Positions 1-11,508 of a stretch of 64,000 nucleotides of DNA are shown here, one piece after another. Location of the stretch: NCBI GenBank assembly GCA_009823505.1, contig VZQC01005680.1, positions 7,514,071 through 7,578,070 of the forward strand, written 5' to 3'. The position numbers were made by a program, and so were the translations under genes. The stretch is from Rhizomys pruinosus (taxonomy: Eukaryota > Chordata > Mammalia > Rodentia > Spalacidae). The notes under the pieces were generated by a model. It did no database searches, had not been told where the DNA came from, and was given only the letters and a program-made list of their open reading frames with translations. Within the stretch, counting starts at the first letter, position 1. Each line of letters begins with the position of its first letter.

Positions 1-1060
1 TAGCTAAACACTGGTAAAGCACTTTGTAGTTTCTCAAACTAAAACAGGAAATCTAGAATGTTTATTTGTGGACCCATATCAACAAAACTGGCCTAATCTA
101 AACTGTGTCTGGCATCATAATCTCATACTTTCAATATCTATTTCACACATTATACCATGTTTATATCCATATAAATTGGAAGAATCATGTAGTTTTTGAT
201 TGGGTGTATAACAAGCATACTTCTAGCCAGGTGACACTTTGTACTTTACATGTGAGGACTTGATGGGAATTCCATTCTACCTAATCATGAGTCTAAAACC
301 CAAAAGGTTTGATGCTGGTATGTTATGTTAATAAATAAATGGCCTTTCGTAAGAAAACAGTGTCAAATGAGCCTATTACAGTTTGGGGGAAGATGAAGTG
401 GGATAAATTATACTCAGAACAGGAATGGAAGTTCTGCTTCCACTGTGAAAAATGACAGCGGAGTTTAGGATTCAGTACACTTCCTTGTGGTCTATTTTTC
501 TATTCTAATATTCAGAATTTCATTTTTAATCTATTCTTTTGCTTTAACAAGTGATATCCTGTGAGGTGAAAGATTTGATTTAATTCATCCACTCACACAA
601 TGAAGCCCTGGGTTGGTTTCATCTTGATTTTCCTGTTTCAGAGGGCTGAGTCCAGCAGGAGGTAAGGGCTTATTTTAGGGCACATATAAGAGCCTTGTGA
701 TGATTCATGTGAAGCTAATCTGAGAACTTGGCCTCTAAGCTCATTTTTTTCCCTTCCTACTTTTCCCATTGCTACTGGGAATAACCAGCTGATCTGATTA
801 GATTCCTTGCTTTGATGGAAACGTTCTAAGCTATTGAATGGATGGTCATCCAGAACCTTATTTTTTGTGAATATTTGATTTGCAGAAACATATAATTTTG
901 ATTTTCTCTGTAATCACATCATGTCACTGACTACCAGCAATTTTATGAACACTCAAAGAAGGGTCATTAGTGCCTTTCAACCTAATGAGATTACAGAATA
1001 AATTCTGGAAAACTCAGAGCCAATTTGTAAAACATATCACTCTCTCTTTTTAGGACTATT
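1..1060. other. Intergenic, no gene seen
   Basis: AT-rich sequence with no recognisable exon, RNA gene or clear interspersed repeat. Open frames are short and show no family resemblance. An old, unrecognised repeat could be present. Confidence 0.5.
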
Positions 1061-1490
1061 CTCAGTACCAACATTTATAACAGAACTCGGACAGGTGTAG
1101 AGAGAGAGGGTAATAGGAGATGGATGATAGAGAAATAATAGATGGGCAGAGAAATAAATGTTTATTCCAAGGAACTGAATTTAAATTGGGGGCACAGGTT
1201 AAGTCAGGCATTTCACGCCCCCCCCCCCCAACTGGAATTGATGAGAGAGTATCCAAGTGGATTTTTTGGAGAACCTTCAGAACAGGAAGGGAAGAGTGAC
1301 TTAGACTTCCAATAACCAATATATAAACAAAATTGAAAGCCTGAAACCTAGACAAGTCAATACCCCATAAACAAGGAGGAGGAAAAAAAAAAGCATCAGA
1401 AGGAGGCAAGCAAAACCAGCCTCTAACATAGGGAAAATACATTTGTGATTGGCATAGGAATACAAGAAGAAAAAAAAAAGGGAAACCCTC

Positions 1491-2655
1491 ATGCCAGAGA
1501 CATGGCGAAGGAATAACACGGGAAAGGTGCAGGATAATTCCACACCAAGCTCTACCAACCCTGCAGGAGATAGCTACAGTGGGATCCCCCTAGAGGTGAC
1601 CCAAGAAACAGACCTTAGAGGAATAATTGCAGACCTCTGCAGAGAAATTAAAGAAAATAAAGAAGTCAGAGAACTAAGGAGAGAGAATGAAAAACTCATA
1701 AAGGACCTAGAGGGATACAATGACAAATTTTGGAAAGAACTAAAGGAACAGAATGACAAACTCCAGAAAGAACTAGAGGGAGAAAAAAACAAACTATGGA
1801 AGGAAGTAGAAACACTGAAAAGGAAGCCAACCAGCAAATTAAGGAGCAGCAAGAAGAGATCGAGAAGCTCAAAAGGAAATGGAAATACTAAAGAAATCAC
1901 AGGATGAAATGTAAAAGGAAATAGCACACTCATCCAATCAAGAAGAAAGGAAAGGAAAAAGCCTCAGAAATAGAATGGAGGAAGCATAACAAAGAATACC
2001 AGACCTGGAAGATAACACAGAGCAATTAAAAAGCTCAAATAAGGATTATGAAAAATTTAGAAATACACAAAAGTGGAACAACCTGGAAATATGGGACACT
2101 ATGAAAAGATCAAACATCCACATCATAGGAATAGAGGAAGGAGAAGAATCTAAAGAGAATAGCACTGATCAGATCTTTAACAGAATAATAGGTGAAAATT
2201 TCCCCAAACTAAAAATAGACAAACCCATACAAATACAAGAAGCACATAGGACCCCAAATAGACAAGATCAGAAAAGAAAATCCCCACGCCATATCATAGA
2301 TAAATGCTAGATGCCCAAAACAAAGACAAAATTCTGAAAGCTACAAAAGAAAAACAAGTCACACACAAAGGGAAACCCATTCAGAATTACAACTGACTTC
2401 TCAGCACAAACCAAGAAAGCAAGAAGAACATGGAGCAAAGCATTTCCTGTGTTAAAGAACTATGAATGACAACCCAGAATACTATACCCAGCAAAAATGT
2501 CAATTACAGTTGAAGGAAAGAGAAAAATCTTCCAAGTCATAAACAACATAATAGACTACATGGCTGGAAAACCAACTCTTCAGAAAATACTTGAAGCAAT
2601 TCAAAGGGCAAAAGAGAGGAGCAATTATCCCCAAGCACCTAGGAAAAGAAACTAA
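1491..2655 (+). pseudogene. LINE-1 ORF1 (RNA-binding coiled-coil protein), broken
   Basis: ORF1 encodes the LINE-1 RNA chaperone that coats its transcript. The first open piece (1491-1907) begins with a Met after an A-rich leader and becomes a charged heptad-like stretch rich in E, K and L, as in the ORF1p coiled coil. A second piece (2101-2310) carries the RRM-like start NIHIIGIEEGEE and the C-terminal signature EAHRTPNR. Stops and frame changes separate the pieces, and the reading can be followed to a terminal TAA at 2653-2655. Product is non-functional. Confidence 0.82.
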
Positions 2656-3000
2656 TAAAAACATAACCGCAGGAGTAGAATTGGAGACTAAAAATCCAAA
2701 TGGATAATACAGTGAAAGGAAGCAACATCCATCTTTCAATTATAACCTTAAATATTAATGGACTAAACTCTCCAATCAAAAGACATAGACTGGGAGAATG
2801 GGTTAGGAAAAAAAAAAACATCTATATGCTGTCTACAAGAAACCCATCTCAATTTCAAGGATAGGCATCAACTTAAACAAGGATGGAAGAAAATATTCCA
2901 AGCAAATGGCACAAAAAAGAAAGCAGGTATTGCTATTTTAATATCAGACAAAAAAGACTTCAAAGCAAAAGAAATCAAAAGAGACAAAGAGGGTCATTAC

Positions 3001-3234
3001 TTTTTTTTTATATTTTTTAATTTTATTTATATTGTTTGTATATGAATGTAATGTCTGCATGTAGGTTTATGCACTCGTGTCGTGCAATGCTGTGGAAGTC
3101 AGAAGAGGGTCTCAGATTCCCCTGGAACTGGAGTTAAAGGTGGTTCTTCGCCACCATGTTGGTGCTGGGGATCGAACCCAGATCCTCTGAAAGAGCAGTC
3201 GGAGCTCTTCACCACTAGGCCATCTCTCCAGCCC
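3001..3234 (-). repeat. B2-type SINE, antisense, inside LINE-1 ORF2
   Basis: Poly(T) at the left and the tRNA-like head at the right (reverse complement of GGGCTGGAGAGATGG) show an antisense B2. The flanks gggtcattac (2991-3000) and gggccattac (3237-3246) are a target-site duplication with one mismatch, so it inserted after the LINE-1. The pol III B box reads as GGTTCGATCCCC-like on the minus strand. Confidence 0.9.
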
Positions 3235-4306
3235 AAGGGCCATTACATCTTTATTAAAGGAAGAATTGGCGATGAAGATCTCACAATCATGAATATATAC
3301 ACACCAAACGCTGGTGCACCAAACTTTATAAAGACAATTCTTCAGGATCTCAAGGCACAGATTAACCCTAGCACGCTAATATTAGGGGACTTCAATACCC
3401 CACTAAGTCCTTTAGACAGATCAACAGGACAAACGATAAACAGAGAGACATCTGAACTAAATGATACAATACACCAAATGGACCTCACAGACATCTATCA
3501 AATATTCCACCCAAACACCAGAGAATAAACTTTCTACTCAGCACCTGATGGAACATTCTCCAAAATAGACCATATACTGGGACACAGGAAAAAAATCAAT
3601 AAATACAAAAAGATTGAAATAATCTCATGCATTCTATCAGACCACAGTGCAATAAAACTCAATATCAACACCAGGATGAACCCTATAACCTATAAGAAGA
3701 TATGGAGACTAAACAATACTCTCCTGAATAATGAATGGGTCAAGGAAGAAATAAAGAAAGAAATAAAAACATTCCTGGAATTGAATGACAATGATAATAC
3801 AACACAGCAAAACCTATGGGACACTTTAAAAACAGTTCTAAGAGGGAAGTTTATAGCCCTAAGTGCCTACATCAAAAAAAAAAAACAGAAAGAGCACAAG
3901 TGAATGATCTAACACTGCAGCTAAAAATACTTGAGAGAGAACAACAAATGAACCTTAAATGCAGCAGACAAGAAGAAATAACAAAAATCAAAGCAGAGAT
4001 CAATGAAATAGAAACAAAAAAAATATACAAAAAAAATCAATGAATCCAAAAGTTGGCTCTTTGAGAGAATAAACAAGATAGACAGACCTCTAGCCCAGTT
4101 AACTAAAAGAAAGAAGGAACAACTCCAAATCAATAGAATCTGTGATGAAAGGGGAAACATCACAACAGACAATGAAAAGATCCAGAAAATCATATGGGAA
4201 CATTTAAAAAAACCTATAATCTACTAAGTTTGAAAACCTAGAAGAAATGGATGAATATCTGAAATCCTGGGAATCACCAAAGCTCAACCAAGAAGAGATC
4301 AACATC

Positions 4307-4338
4307 TTTTTTTTTTTTTTTTACCTCAGTCCCGATGA
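4307..4338 (-). mobile_element. Ultra-short poly(T) retro-insertion
   Basis: LINE-1 copy 2 is uninterrupted here (about 16950). Copy 1 carries a run of T followed by about 17 non-T bases, flanked by gatcaacatct (4296-4306) and ggtcaacatct (4339-4349). On the minus strand this is a very short sequence ending in poly(A), as expected of an extremely 5'-truncated LINE-1-mediated insertion. The source transcript cannot be identified from so few bases. Confidence 0.6.
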
Positions 4339-5972
4339 AGGTCAACATCTTAAATAGACCAATAATATATGAAGAAATTGAAGATGTAATAAGAAGTCTC
4401 CCAACCAAGAAAAGCCCAGGCCCAGATGGTTTCATGGCAGAATTCTATAAAATATAGAATAGTCTATAAAAAGACTTACAACCATTACAATTCAAGTTGT
4501 TTAGAAGGATACAAACGGAGGGAGTTCTCCCAGAATCCTTCTATGAAGGCAGCATCACTCTATTACCAAAACCAGGCAAAGATACAACCAAAAAGGAGAA
4601 CTATAGGCCCATGTCCTTAATGAACACAGATGCAAAAATTCTAAATAAAATACTTGCAAATCACATACAGATCCACATCAATAAGATCATCCACCATGAC
4701 CAAGTTGGATTCATTCCAGAAATGCAGGGATGGTTCAATATACGAAAGTCAACTAAAAGACAAAAACCATACAATCATCTCAATTGACACAGAAAAAGTC
4801 TTTGACAAAATACAGCATCCCTTCATGCTTAAAGTCCTAGAGGGAATTGGATTGGAGGGATCATTCCTCAATGTAATCAAGGCCATATACAGGAAACCCA
4901 CAGCCAATATCATCCTAAATGGGGAAATGACAGAAGCATTCCCTTAAAGGTAGGAACTCAGCAAGGCTGCCCCCTGTCACCACTCCTTTTCAATATAGTG
5001 ATTGAAACACTTGCTATGGTAATAAGGCAAGAAAAGGAAATTAAAGGAGTTCTTATTGGAAAAGAGGAAGTCAAGATATCCCTTTTTGCTGATGATATGA
5101 TTGTTTACTTAAGGGAGGCTAAGAACTCCACTAGAAAGCTACTAGAAATGATTAAGAGTTTCAGTAAAGTGGCAGGATACAAAATAAATCTAGAAAAATC
5201 AGTAGCCTTTCCTTACACCAATGACAAACAACTGAAGAAGGAAAAAAGGAGACCTTCCCACTCACAATATACTCAAAAACAATAAAATACCTAGGAACAA
5301 ACCTAACCAAAGACACCAAGGATCTCTACAACAAAAATTTTAAACCCCTGAAGAAGGAAATTTAAGAAGATATCAGAAAATAGAAAGACGTCCCATGCTC
5401 ATGGATTGGGAAAATAAACATAGTAAAAATGTCCATTCTACCCAAACTCTTGTACAGATTTAATGCAATCCCAATTAAAATTCCCAAGAGTTTCTTCATA
5501 GGCTTGGTAAAAACAACCCTGAGTGAAAACAGCAATACAGGGGGTGTCTCTATACCAGACTTCAAACTATACTACAGGGCTATCATCATAAAAACAGCTT
5601 TGTACTGGCACAAAAACAGACCAGTTGACCAATGGAACAAAACTGACGATCCAAACCTGAGCACATATCATTTCAGCCACCTCATATTTGACAAGGGGGC
5701 CAAGAAGACACAATGGAGGAAAGACAGCATCTTCAGTAAGTGGTGTTGGCGAAACTGGATCACCACCTGTAGAAGAATGAAATTAAACCCCTACCTCTCG
5801 CCCTGTACAAAAGTCAATTCCAGATGGATCAAAGACCTCAACATGAAACCCAAAACTGTGAAGACGATAGAAGAAAAGGTTGGTAGCAGACTACAAGACA
5901 TAGGCATAGGAAAAGATCAACAATTGACAAATGGGACCTCATTAAACTCAAAAGCTTCTGTACATCAATGGT

Positions 5973-6733
5973 TTGAATACTTACATACGGGTGTTTCAAG
6001 TAGAAATATAAATTGTTGTCCACATTTGTTCTACTTAAAATCTGTATAACAATAACCTTGGGATTAACATATACAAACGTTCTCTATAATTTCTGTGTTA
6101 TGCTATATCATCTTGCAACATTCTCTTTTACCTGTAGGATAATTTAACTTAAGGGATTAAGTTTGCTTCCCAAATTAACAACATACAGTTACCCAAAACA
6201 GCTTAGGTAAATTTAATGAAATTTACACCTTGATTCCTGCCTATAGGTATGTGTACCTCAACTTCCTTTTTGAGACTCATGGGTCAAAAAATAAAAACCT
6301 AAAATAAAAAAGGGGGGATAGAGTTATATATTAAACCTTTTTGTCAAATTTTCAATTTAAATCTTAAAACTAACTATGGAAAAAGATTTGTATGTTCCCA
6401 CAGGTCAAAATGTCACTGACTTAATGGCTGAGAAAAAAAAGATACAGCTTTGCATTGTGCAGTATGTACCAAGAAATACCAGCAGAGAAGTTGGCCCATC
6501 TATGCATTAAAAGGAAGAAAAGCCTCAGACTGCTACAGACATCAAACATCTCTGTGGATCCTATTTGAACCTTACTTTCTAGGGGATGAGAAATCTTAAT
6601 ATGAGAGACGTTCTTACCTCCTTTTCATAGAACAAAGAAATACATTATGGTAATGAAGTCATTCTCTAACCTTAACTTAGAGCCGACTGTTATAGAGGTA
6701 ATCTCCTACAAAACCGGTATAATTGCTTTCTTT
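5973..6733 (+). repeat. A-rich repeat family (copy A), left part, sense
   Basis: Shares long stretches with 11509-12233, with about 27140-28100, and for its right half with about 29260-29690. Common landmarks are an ACCTGTAGGATAATTTAACT-type block, CTGCCTATAGGTATGTGTA and GTTCCCACAGGTCAAAA. The same sequence forms part of the interior of the ERV at 23651-31378, so it probably derives from an ERV-internal non-coding region. Stops occur in all frames. It ends where a long T-run begins in a CTTTCTTT context. Confidence 0.7.
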
Positions 6734-7430
6734 TTTTTTTTTAATTAGTTTTTTATTGATGCTTTGTGCATTTCATACATTTTTTCCAATTCAGTTCAGG
6801 CTTATTTCCCTTTCCCTCCCCCCCTCCCACCCACACCCCATCCCAGATCATGCATTCTGCCATAACTGTCCTGCATCTTTCTCTCAGTTTTTTTTTTTTC
6901 ATTTTTAGCTATAAGTGATAATCCATGAGTACAAGCATCCTTCATGCAAAACCTATCTGCAGGCTGTTGTGCCCAAACACCTACAGCCCCACCATCCAGT
7001 GGGGGGTGACAGGTTGTTTGTTCAATCAAGTTGATCAAATGAGTGTCCAGACTACATTGCTGTAGTTTCACCATTCACCCCAATCGCAGCCCTTACATTC
7101 TACCACGCCCCCTCTTCCGCAGGTTGTTCCCTAGGCTTAGAAAAGGGGCACAGGTGGATGAGAGGTAAAACAGTCCACTCTCTCTGGAGCTGTTGACTTG
7201 GACTCTGGTCAATTCTGGCTGTTTCCTTTCATGGGCTGACAGTTTGTCCAGGAATAACCTTTCGATCCTACTAATGAAGAACAAGCAATTAGATATATAG
7301 GTATTTAAGCAGCACTAATAGTTATGGTAGGTTACTTTAGCATAGACACATGTTTGGATATGTTAATCCATGAATTACAATTTTCCCCCCTGTTAAATAT
7401 GACAGGGTCTTACTGTGGCTTATAACATCT
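6734..7430 (-). mobile_element. Composite retroelement, antisense: repeat family plus LINE-1 3' end plus poly(A)
   Basis: On the minus strand this reads repeat-family sequence, an A-run, then a LINE-1 3' terminus (GCAGAATGCATGATCTGGG, purine tract, AATAAA) and poly(A). It is nearly identical to 59297-59990, including the internal junction. It starts in a T-run inside family copy A, typical of LINE-1-endonuclease targeting. At the right it stops at the single N (7431), beyond which the same family runs in the opposite orientation. No coding capacity. Confidence 0.75.
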
Positions 7431-7431
7431 N
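7431..7431. other. Single ambiguous base (N) at an inverted-repeat junction
   Basis: The only N in the window. To its left is an antisense family copy and to its right a sense copy of the same family. The homologous element at 59990 continues with different sequence at this exact point, so the N probably marks an assembly join or a collapsed gap. Confidence 0.85.
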
Positions 7432-8320
7432 GATACCTGCAAGAAGAGAGGTGGTAAGGCCCTGCTGTAGAAGACCTGATGCAAGCATGGGGAACATGTA
7501 TTGAGACCACATTTGCAAGTGTAGAATTGGACTCTGGAATGCCAGAGAGTGTTACCAAAGGCCATTAAACCAATAAAGCAAAAATTGATCTCCTTGAGTC
7601 AAGCAAGACTCCTCCATCAGCATCAGCTACACCTCACCTGCCTGAAAATACTGTGCAGCAGTGGCAGCCACATGTCTGTATATCCCAAATCTAATTGGCT
7701 ATTAGCTCTCTCCTTGGAGGAATAATTCATGGCTGATGCCACAAGCTTACATCCTCTAGTGGTTAGGAGAAGTTATAAACCACACTAAGACCATGTCATC
7801 TTTTACAGAAAAAATATAATTCATGGATTAGCATACCATCCAAACATCTGTGTCTATACCAAAGTAACCTACCATAATGATTAGTACGGTTTAAATACCT
7901 ATATATCTAATTGCTTGTGCTTCATTACTAAGATTGAGAGGTTATACCTGGACAAACTGTCAACCCATGAAAGGAAACAGCCAGAACTGATCAAGGTCCA
8001 GAACGACATCTCCAGAGACAGTAGACTGTTTTGCTTCTCGTCCACCAGTACCCCTTTTCTAAGCCTAGGGAACAATCTGTGGAAGAGTGGGCGTGGTAGA
8101 ATGTAAGGGCTGCGATTGGGGTGAATGGTGAAACTACAGCAACATAGTCTGGACACTTATTTGATCAACATGATTGTACATAAAAGCCCCACCAGCTGGA
8201 TGGTCGGAGACATGGGCTGTGTGGGTTTGGGCATAGCTGCTTGCAAATTGGTTCTACATGAAGGATTCTTGTACTCGTAACTTATTACTTATTGTTAAAA
8301 AATAAAAATTAAAAAAAAAA
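7432..8320 (+). repeat. A-rich repeat family (copy A), right part, sense
   Basis: Matches 29888-30690 and, more distantly, 28310-29120. Landmarks are GATACCTGCAAGAAGAGAGG, CTCTCTCCTTGGAGGAATAA and TTAGCATACCATCCAA. It ends in an A-rich AATAAAAATTAAAAAA tail and lacks the LINE-1 terminus seen in the composite copies. The stretch from about 7760 is inverted-complementary to about 6940-7430. Confidence 0.72.
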
Positions 8321-8779
8321 GAAATCACACTTGGACTCATCCCACCAAAGTTTTCTGGTAAATACAAATCTCCTAGGTATAAGGAAAAAAAATCAGACAT
8401 CTGATAAATTTTCTATATTAATGGGTGTATTTCAAGTCAATAATTTATAAGTAACCAATGGAAAGAGTATCTTCAGGGCAAGATCATACCCAACTAAGCC
8501 TCCAACTTTTGAAAGAAAAGCTCTGCAAGGATTTTCTGCTCCAACAAGTCCAGGGCAGACAGAAGCTTTGAATGTGGTTGAAGTAGGCCAAGGTCCATCC
8601 CAAACTTGCGGCCAAACTTGGCAATTTCATTCACATGATGCTGGCTTTAGAGGCATTTATAAAGATGCAAGAGTGAAGGAGTCATCAGTTCATCCTCTGA
8701 GTTCAGGCAGAGTGCAACAAGAGTGCCCTTGCATTTAAAAAAATGCCCTTGATAGGCCATTGCAAAAAGCTGTGAAGGT

Positions 8780-10197
8780 GAAGCCTGGTTGGCAGTGGAG
8801 ATCCCAAGAAGATATTTGAGATGTCAGACTGTGAGATATTTGCCAAGGAGAGCTGCACACAGGGAGTGGTACAAGCCCAAAAAAGGGATGCATGTTACAT
8901 GCAAAGCTGGAAGAGCTGAGCCATCTAAGCCCTTTGGAAATAAAGTTCCAGAGGTCTCACGTGGAGCTACTGGATTTGGTGTTTGCCCTGCTGGTTTTCG
9001 GTCTTGTTTTGGTCCTCTATTTCCTCATTATGCCTCTATTCCTCCCTTTTGGAATGTGAATGTGTATTCAGTTCCACTGTATGTTGGGAGTATGTAACTT
9101 GTCTTTTGATTTTACAGGAGCTTACAGTTAAGAGATTGGCCTGGGTCTCAGAAAAGTCTTTGGACTGTAGACTTTCTTTTTTTTTATTGACTTTTTGTGT
9201 ATTTCAGACATCATTTTTCAGTTCAGTTTAGGCATATTCCCCTTTCCCTTCCCCCCACCTCACCCCAGATCATGCATTCTGCCATAACTGTCCTGCATCT
9301 TTCTCTCAGTCTTTTTTATGATTAGGAATTCACGTTTTACTCCATTAATTTTATATTATTCTAAAATATGGATACATACTCTTCACCCATATACAGTAAT
9401 TACATAGTCTGAAAATAGTGGGTGGATTCTAGAACACATTGAGAGATTCATATTATAACAACATAGTTGCTTTCAGATAAACAGAAATATAACAATAATG
9501 TTATTCAGCTTGTCTTTCATCTGGGGGATTTGGTGTTAGCATCCACGAATGAGGAAACCCATTCACTGTTTGTCTTTTGACATCATTAATAATTAAGGAA
9601 ATGCAAATTAAAACCACTCTCAGATATCATCTCACTCCAATACAACTAAGTAAGATCAAGAAAACAAAAGACAACAGATGCTGGAGAGGTTGTAGGGAAA
9701 GGGGAACACTCATCCACTGCTGGTGGGAATGTGAACTTGTACAACCACTGTGGAAAGCAGTGTGGAGAACCCTTAAAAGACTCGGAATGAGCCATGAGCC
9801 TACCACCTGACCCAGTCATACCACTTCTGGGTATATACCCCAAAGACTCATCCTAACGCAAAGATACATGCACATCCATGTTTATTGCAGCTCTCTTCAC
9901 AATAACGAAGAGCTGGAACCAACCCAAATGCCCCTTAACAGATGAGTGGATGACAAAAATGAGGTACATATACACAACGGAGTACTATTCAGCAGTAAAG
10001 AAAGATGGCATTATGAACTTTGCAGGTAAATGGATAGAGCACAAAGCCATTATGCTGAGTGAAGTAACACAGTCCCAGAGGACTGTAGACTTTTTAACAG
10101 TATTAAGATTGGTAAAGACTATGAGGACTTTTAAGGTTGGGATAAATGCATTTTGTGTTTTATATGGTAATGAGCCTGTGGGGGTTAGGGAATGGAA
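8780..10197 (+). mobile_element. ERVL-MaLR internal region (non-coding), interrupted by LINE-1
   Basis: Diverged MaLR-type interior just upstream of an LTR. The stretches TTCCTCATTATGCCTCTATT and a TTTTACAG acceptor-like block at about 9107 recur in similar form in the interior of the MaLR at 12234-14121. A LINE-1 (9176-10079) is inserted in it with a 14-bp duplication. No reading frame remains. The left boundary is uncertain and the 5' LTR was not found. Confidence 0.55.
9176..10079 (-). mobile_element. LINE-1 (copy 3), 5'-truncated with internal inversion (twin priming)
   Basis: The 5' block (9176 to about 9578) is antisense: poly(T), then the complement of a LINE-1 3' terminus and 3' UTR. 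The second block (about 9579-10079) is sense LINE-1 ORF2 C-terminus, with [20 protein letters not shown] at about 9680. The sense block stops at cacagtcccagag and the inverted block begins at the next LINE-1 bases (caaaagacaaa), so the two are contiguous in the parent element. The duplication ggactgtagacttt flanks it at 9162-9175 and 10080-10093. This is the expected product of twin priming in an antisense insertion. Confidence 0.85.
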
Positions 10198-10724
10198 TGT
10201 GGTGGTTTGAATGAGAATGGCTGCCATAGGCTCCAAGTATTTGGACATTTTGTCCCCAGTTGGTGGTGCTGTTTTGGGAGATCTTGAGAAGTTATGGCCA
10301 TGTTAGAGGAAGCTTGTCCCTGGGGACTGGCTTACAGGGTTCAAAAAGCCTTGCCACGCCTTTAATCCTAGCACTTGGGAGGCAGAGGCAGGCGGATCTT
10401 TGTGAGTTCAAGGCCAGCCTGGTCTACAGAGTGAGTTCCAGGACAGCTAGGGCTACAGGGAGACCCTGTCTCAAAAAAAAAAAAGACCAAAAAAAAAAAA
10501 AAAAAAAACCTTGCCAAACACTAGTCACTTTCTCTGCTTTCTGTGCCTGCTTGAACACATGAACCTTGGCTTTCTGCTTTGGCACCCCCTGCCACCATGC
10601 CTCCTTACCATGATGAACTCTAATTCACCTGGGACCATCCATCATAAGCTCAAATAAACTCTTCTTTTATAAATTCCCTTGCTCATGGTGGTTTTATCAC
10701 AGCAACAGAAAAGTGACTAATACA
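10198..10724 (+). mobile_element. ERVL-MaLR 3' LTR with B1 insertion
   Basis: Runs from TGTGGTGGTTTGAATGAGAA to TGACTAATACA, the terminal pattern of rodent MaLR (ORR1/MT-like) LTRs. It contains CTCAAATAAACTC, a polyadenylation-type motif near the 3' end. A B1 interrupts it at about 10349-10506. MaLR interior precedes it directly, so it is a 3' LTR. Confidence 0.7.
10349..10506 (+). repeat. B1 SINE
   Basis: Contains the B1 core CACGCCTTTAATCCTAGCAC, GTGAGTTCAAGGCCAGCCTG and GAGACCCTGTCTC, followed by two A-runs. It is slightly truncated at the 5' end and inserted into the MaLR LTR. Confidence 0.92.
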
Positions 10725-11130
10725 GTAATTAGTAACTATTCTGGATGCTTAGAAACTATTCTGTACTTATTTTAAATTCTTAAGAATTTTATTGTAACCC
10801 TTATTTGCCATTATCTTTACTAAAAGCAATACCCATAGATCCAAAGAAGCCCTTGGAGATTAATGTGCTGCTGGACTTTAAATGCCAAGCTAGCCTTTGT
10901 TTCAATTTGAATCAGTCATCAAGATGAAAATAAAAACACTAAAATCACTTAATTCTGAAGTAGAATTTGTTTATTGCTAAATGATATCAATGATAATAAA
11001 ATACAAGCTCATCCAGAGCTCCAAGTTTATTTAATATTTTCATAATGTTTTGTGCTTAATTTAACTGAGATGATGTAAATATTTGTCTATATTCATTTAG
11101 ATTTCATACAATTCAGTTCAAGTAGAGAGT
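10725..11130. other. Intergenic, nothing recognised
   Basis: AT-rich stretch between retroelements with no coding signal or clear repeat. Confidence 0.45.
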
Positions 11131-11508
11131 TTAAGAAAGTCATGCACAGCCCTTCAACTGATGAGTGGATAGAGAAAATGTGGTACATGTACACAATGGA
11201 GTTCTATGCAGCAGTAAAGAAAGACAACATCATGAACTTTGCAGGTAAATGGATGGAACTAGAATATATTATATTAAGTGAAGTAACACAGTCCCAGAAA
11301 ACAAACGACAAATGGTATCCCTCATCTGTGGATGCTAGCATCAATAACCCGGATGTAAATATTTCTTTTGGAGAGGGATGCATATTAAAAGAACAATGAC
11401 AGAAAGACTGCATCAGAAAACTGACTGAAATGGTGAATCAGGAGGGGTGGGAGGGGAGGGAGAGGGACACAGATCTATATTCTACTAATCTATATTTAAT
11501 TTAAAATT
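11131..11508 (+). mobile_element. LINE-1 (copy 4), 3' fragment
   Basis: Short ORF2 C-terminal fragment (PSTDEWIEKMWYMYTMEFYA, at about 11151) followed by a G-rich polypurine stretch at about 11441-11466, as in LINE-1 3' UTRs. The A-rich repeat family (copy E) follows directly. No poly(A) tail or target duplication is clear, so this may be the edge of an older rearrangement. Confidence 0.75.

Larger units (their letters stand above)
1060..5972 (+). mobile_element. LINE-1 (copy 1), long, degenerate, lacks 3' end
   Basis: A sense-strand rodent LINE-1 with a leader, ORF1, a short inter-ORF gap and most of ORF2 in the normal order. The left boundary is approximate because the leader fades into unique sequence. 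The match to LINE-1 copy 2 stops just after position 5972, inside the ORF2 C-terminal region. The last part of ORF2 and the 3' UTR are therefore missing and an unrelated A-rich repeat follows. A B2 (3001-3234) and a tiny poly(T) insert (4307-4338) interrupt it. Stops and frameshifts in both ORFs make it inactive. Confidence 0.9.
2700..5972 (+). pseudogene. LINE-1 ORF2 (endonuclease/reverse transcriptase), broken and truncated
   Basis: ORF2 encodes the LINE-1 endonuclease and reverse transcriptase. The frame starts at 2700 with MDNTVKGSNIH, followed by the endonuclease opening ITLNINGLNSP. The endonuclease resumes after the B2 with NIYTPNAG and ILGDFNTPLS (about 3290-3410). The reverse transcriptase lies at about 4430-5290, with [19 protein letters not shown] near 4770 and the catalytic FADD box at about 5083. 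The C-terminal piece (5429-5972) includes [15 protein letters not shown] and WHKNRP. Several frameshifts, two insertions and loss of the 3' end make it dead. Confidence 0.88.
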
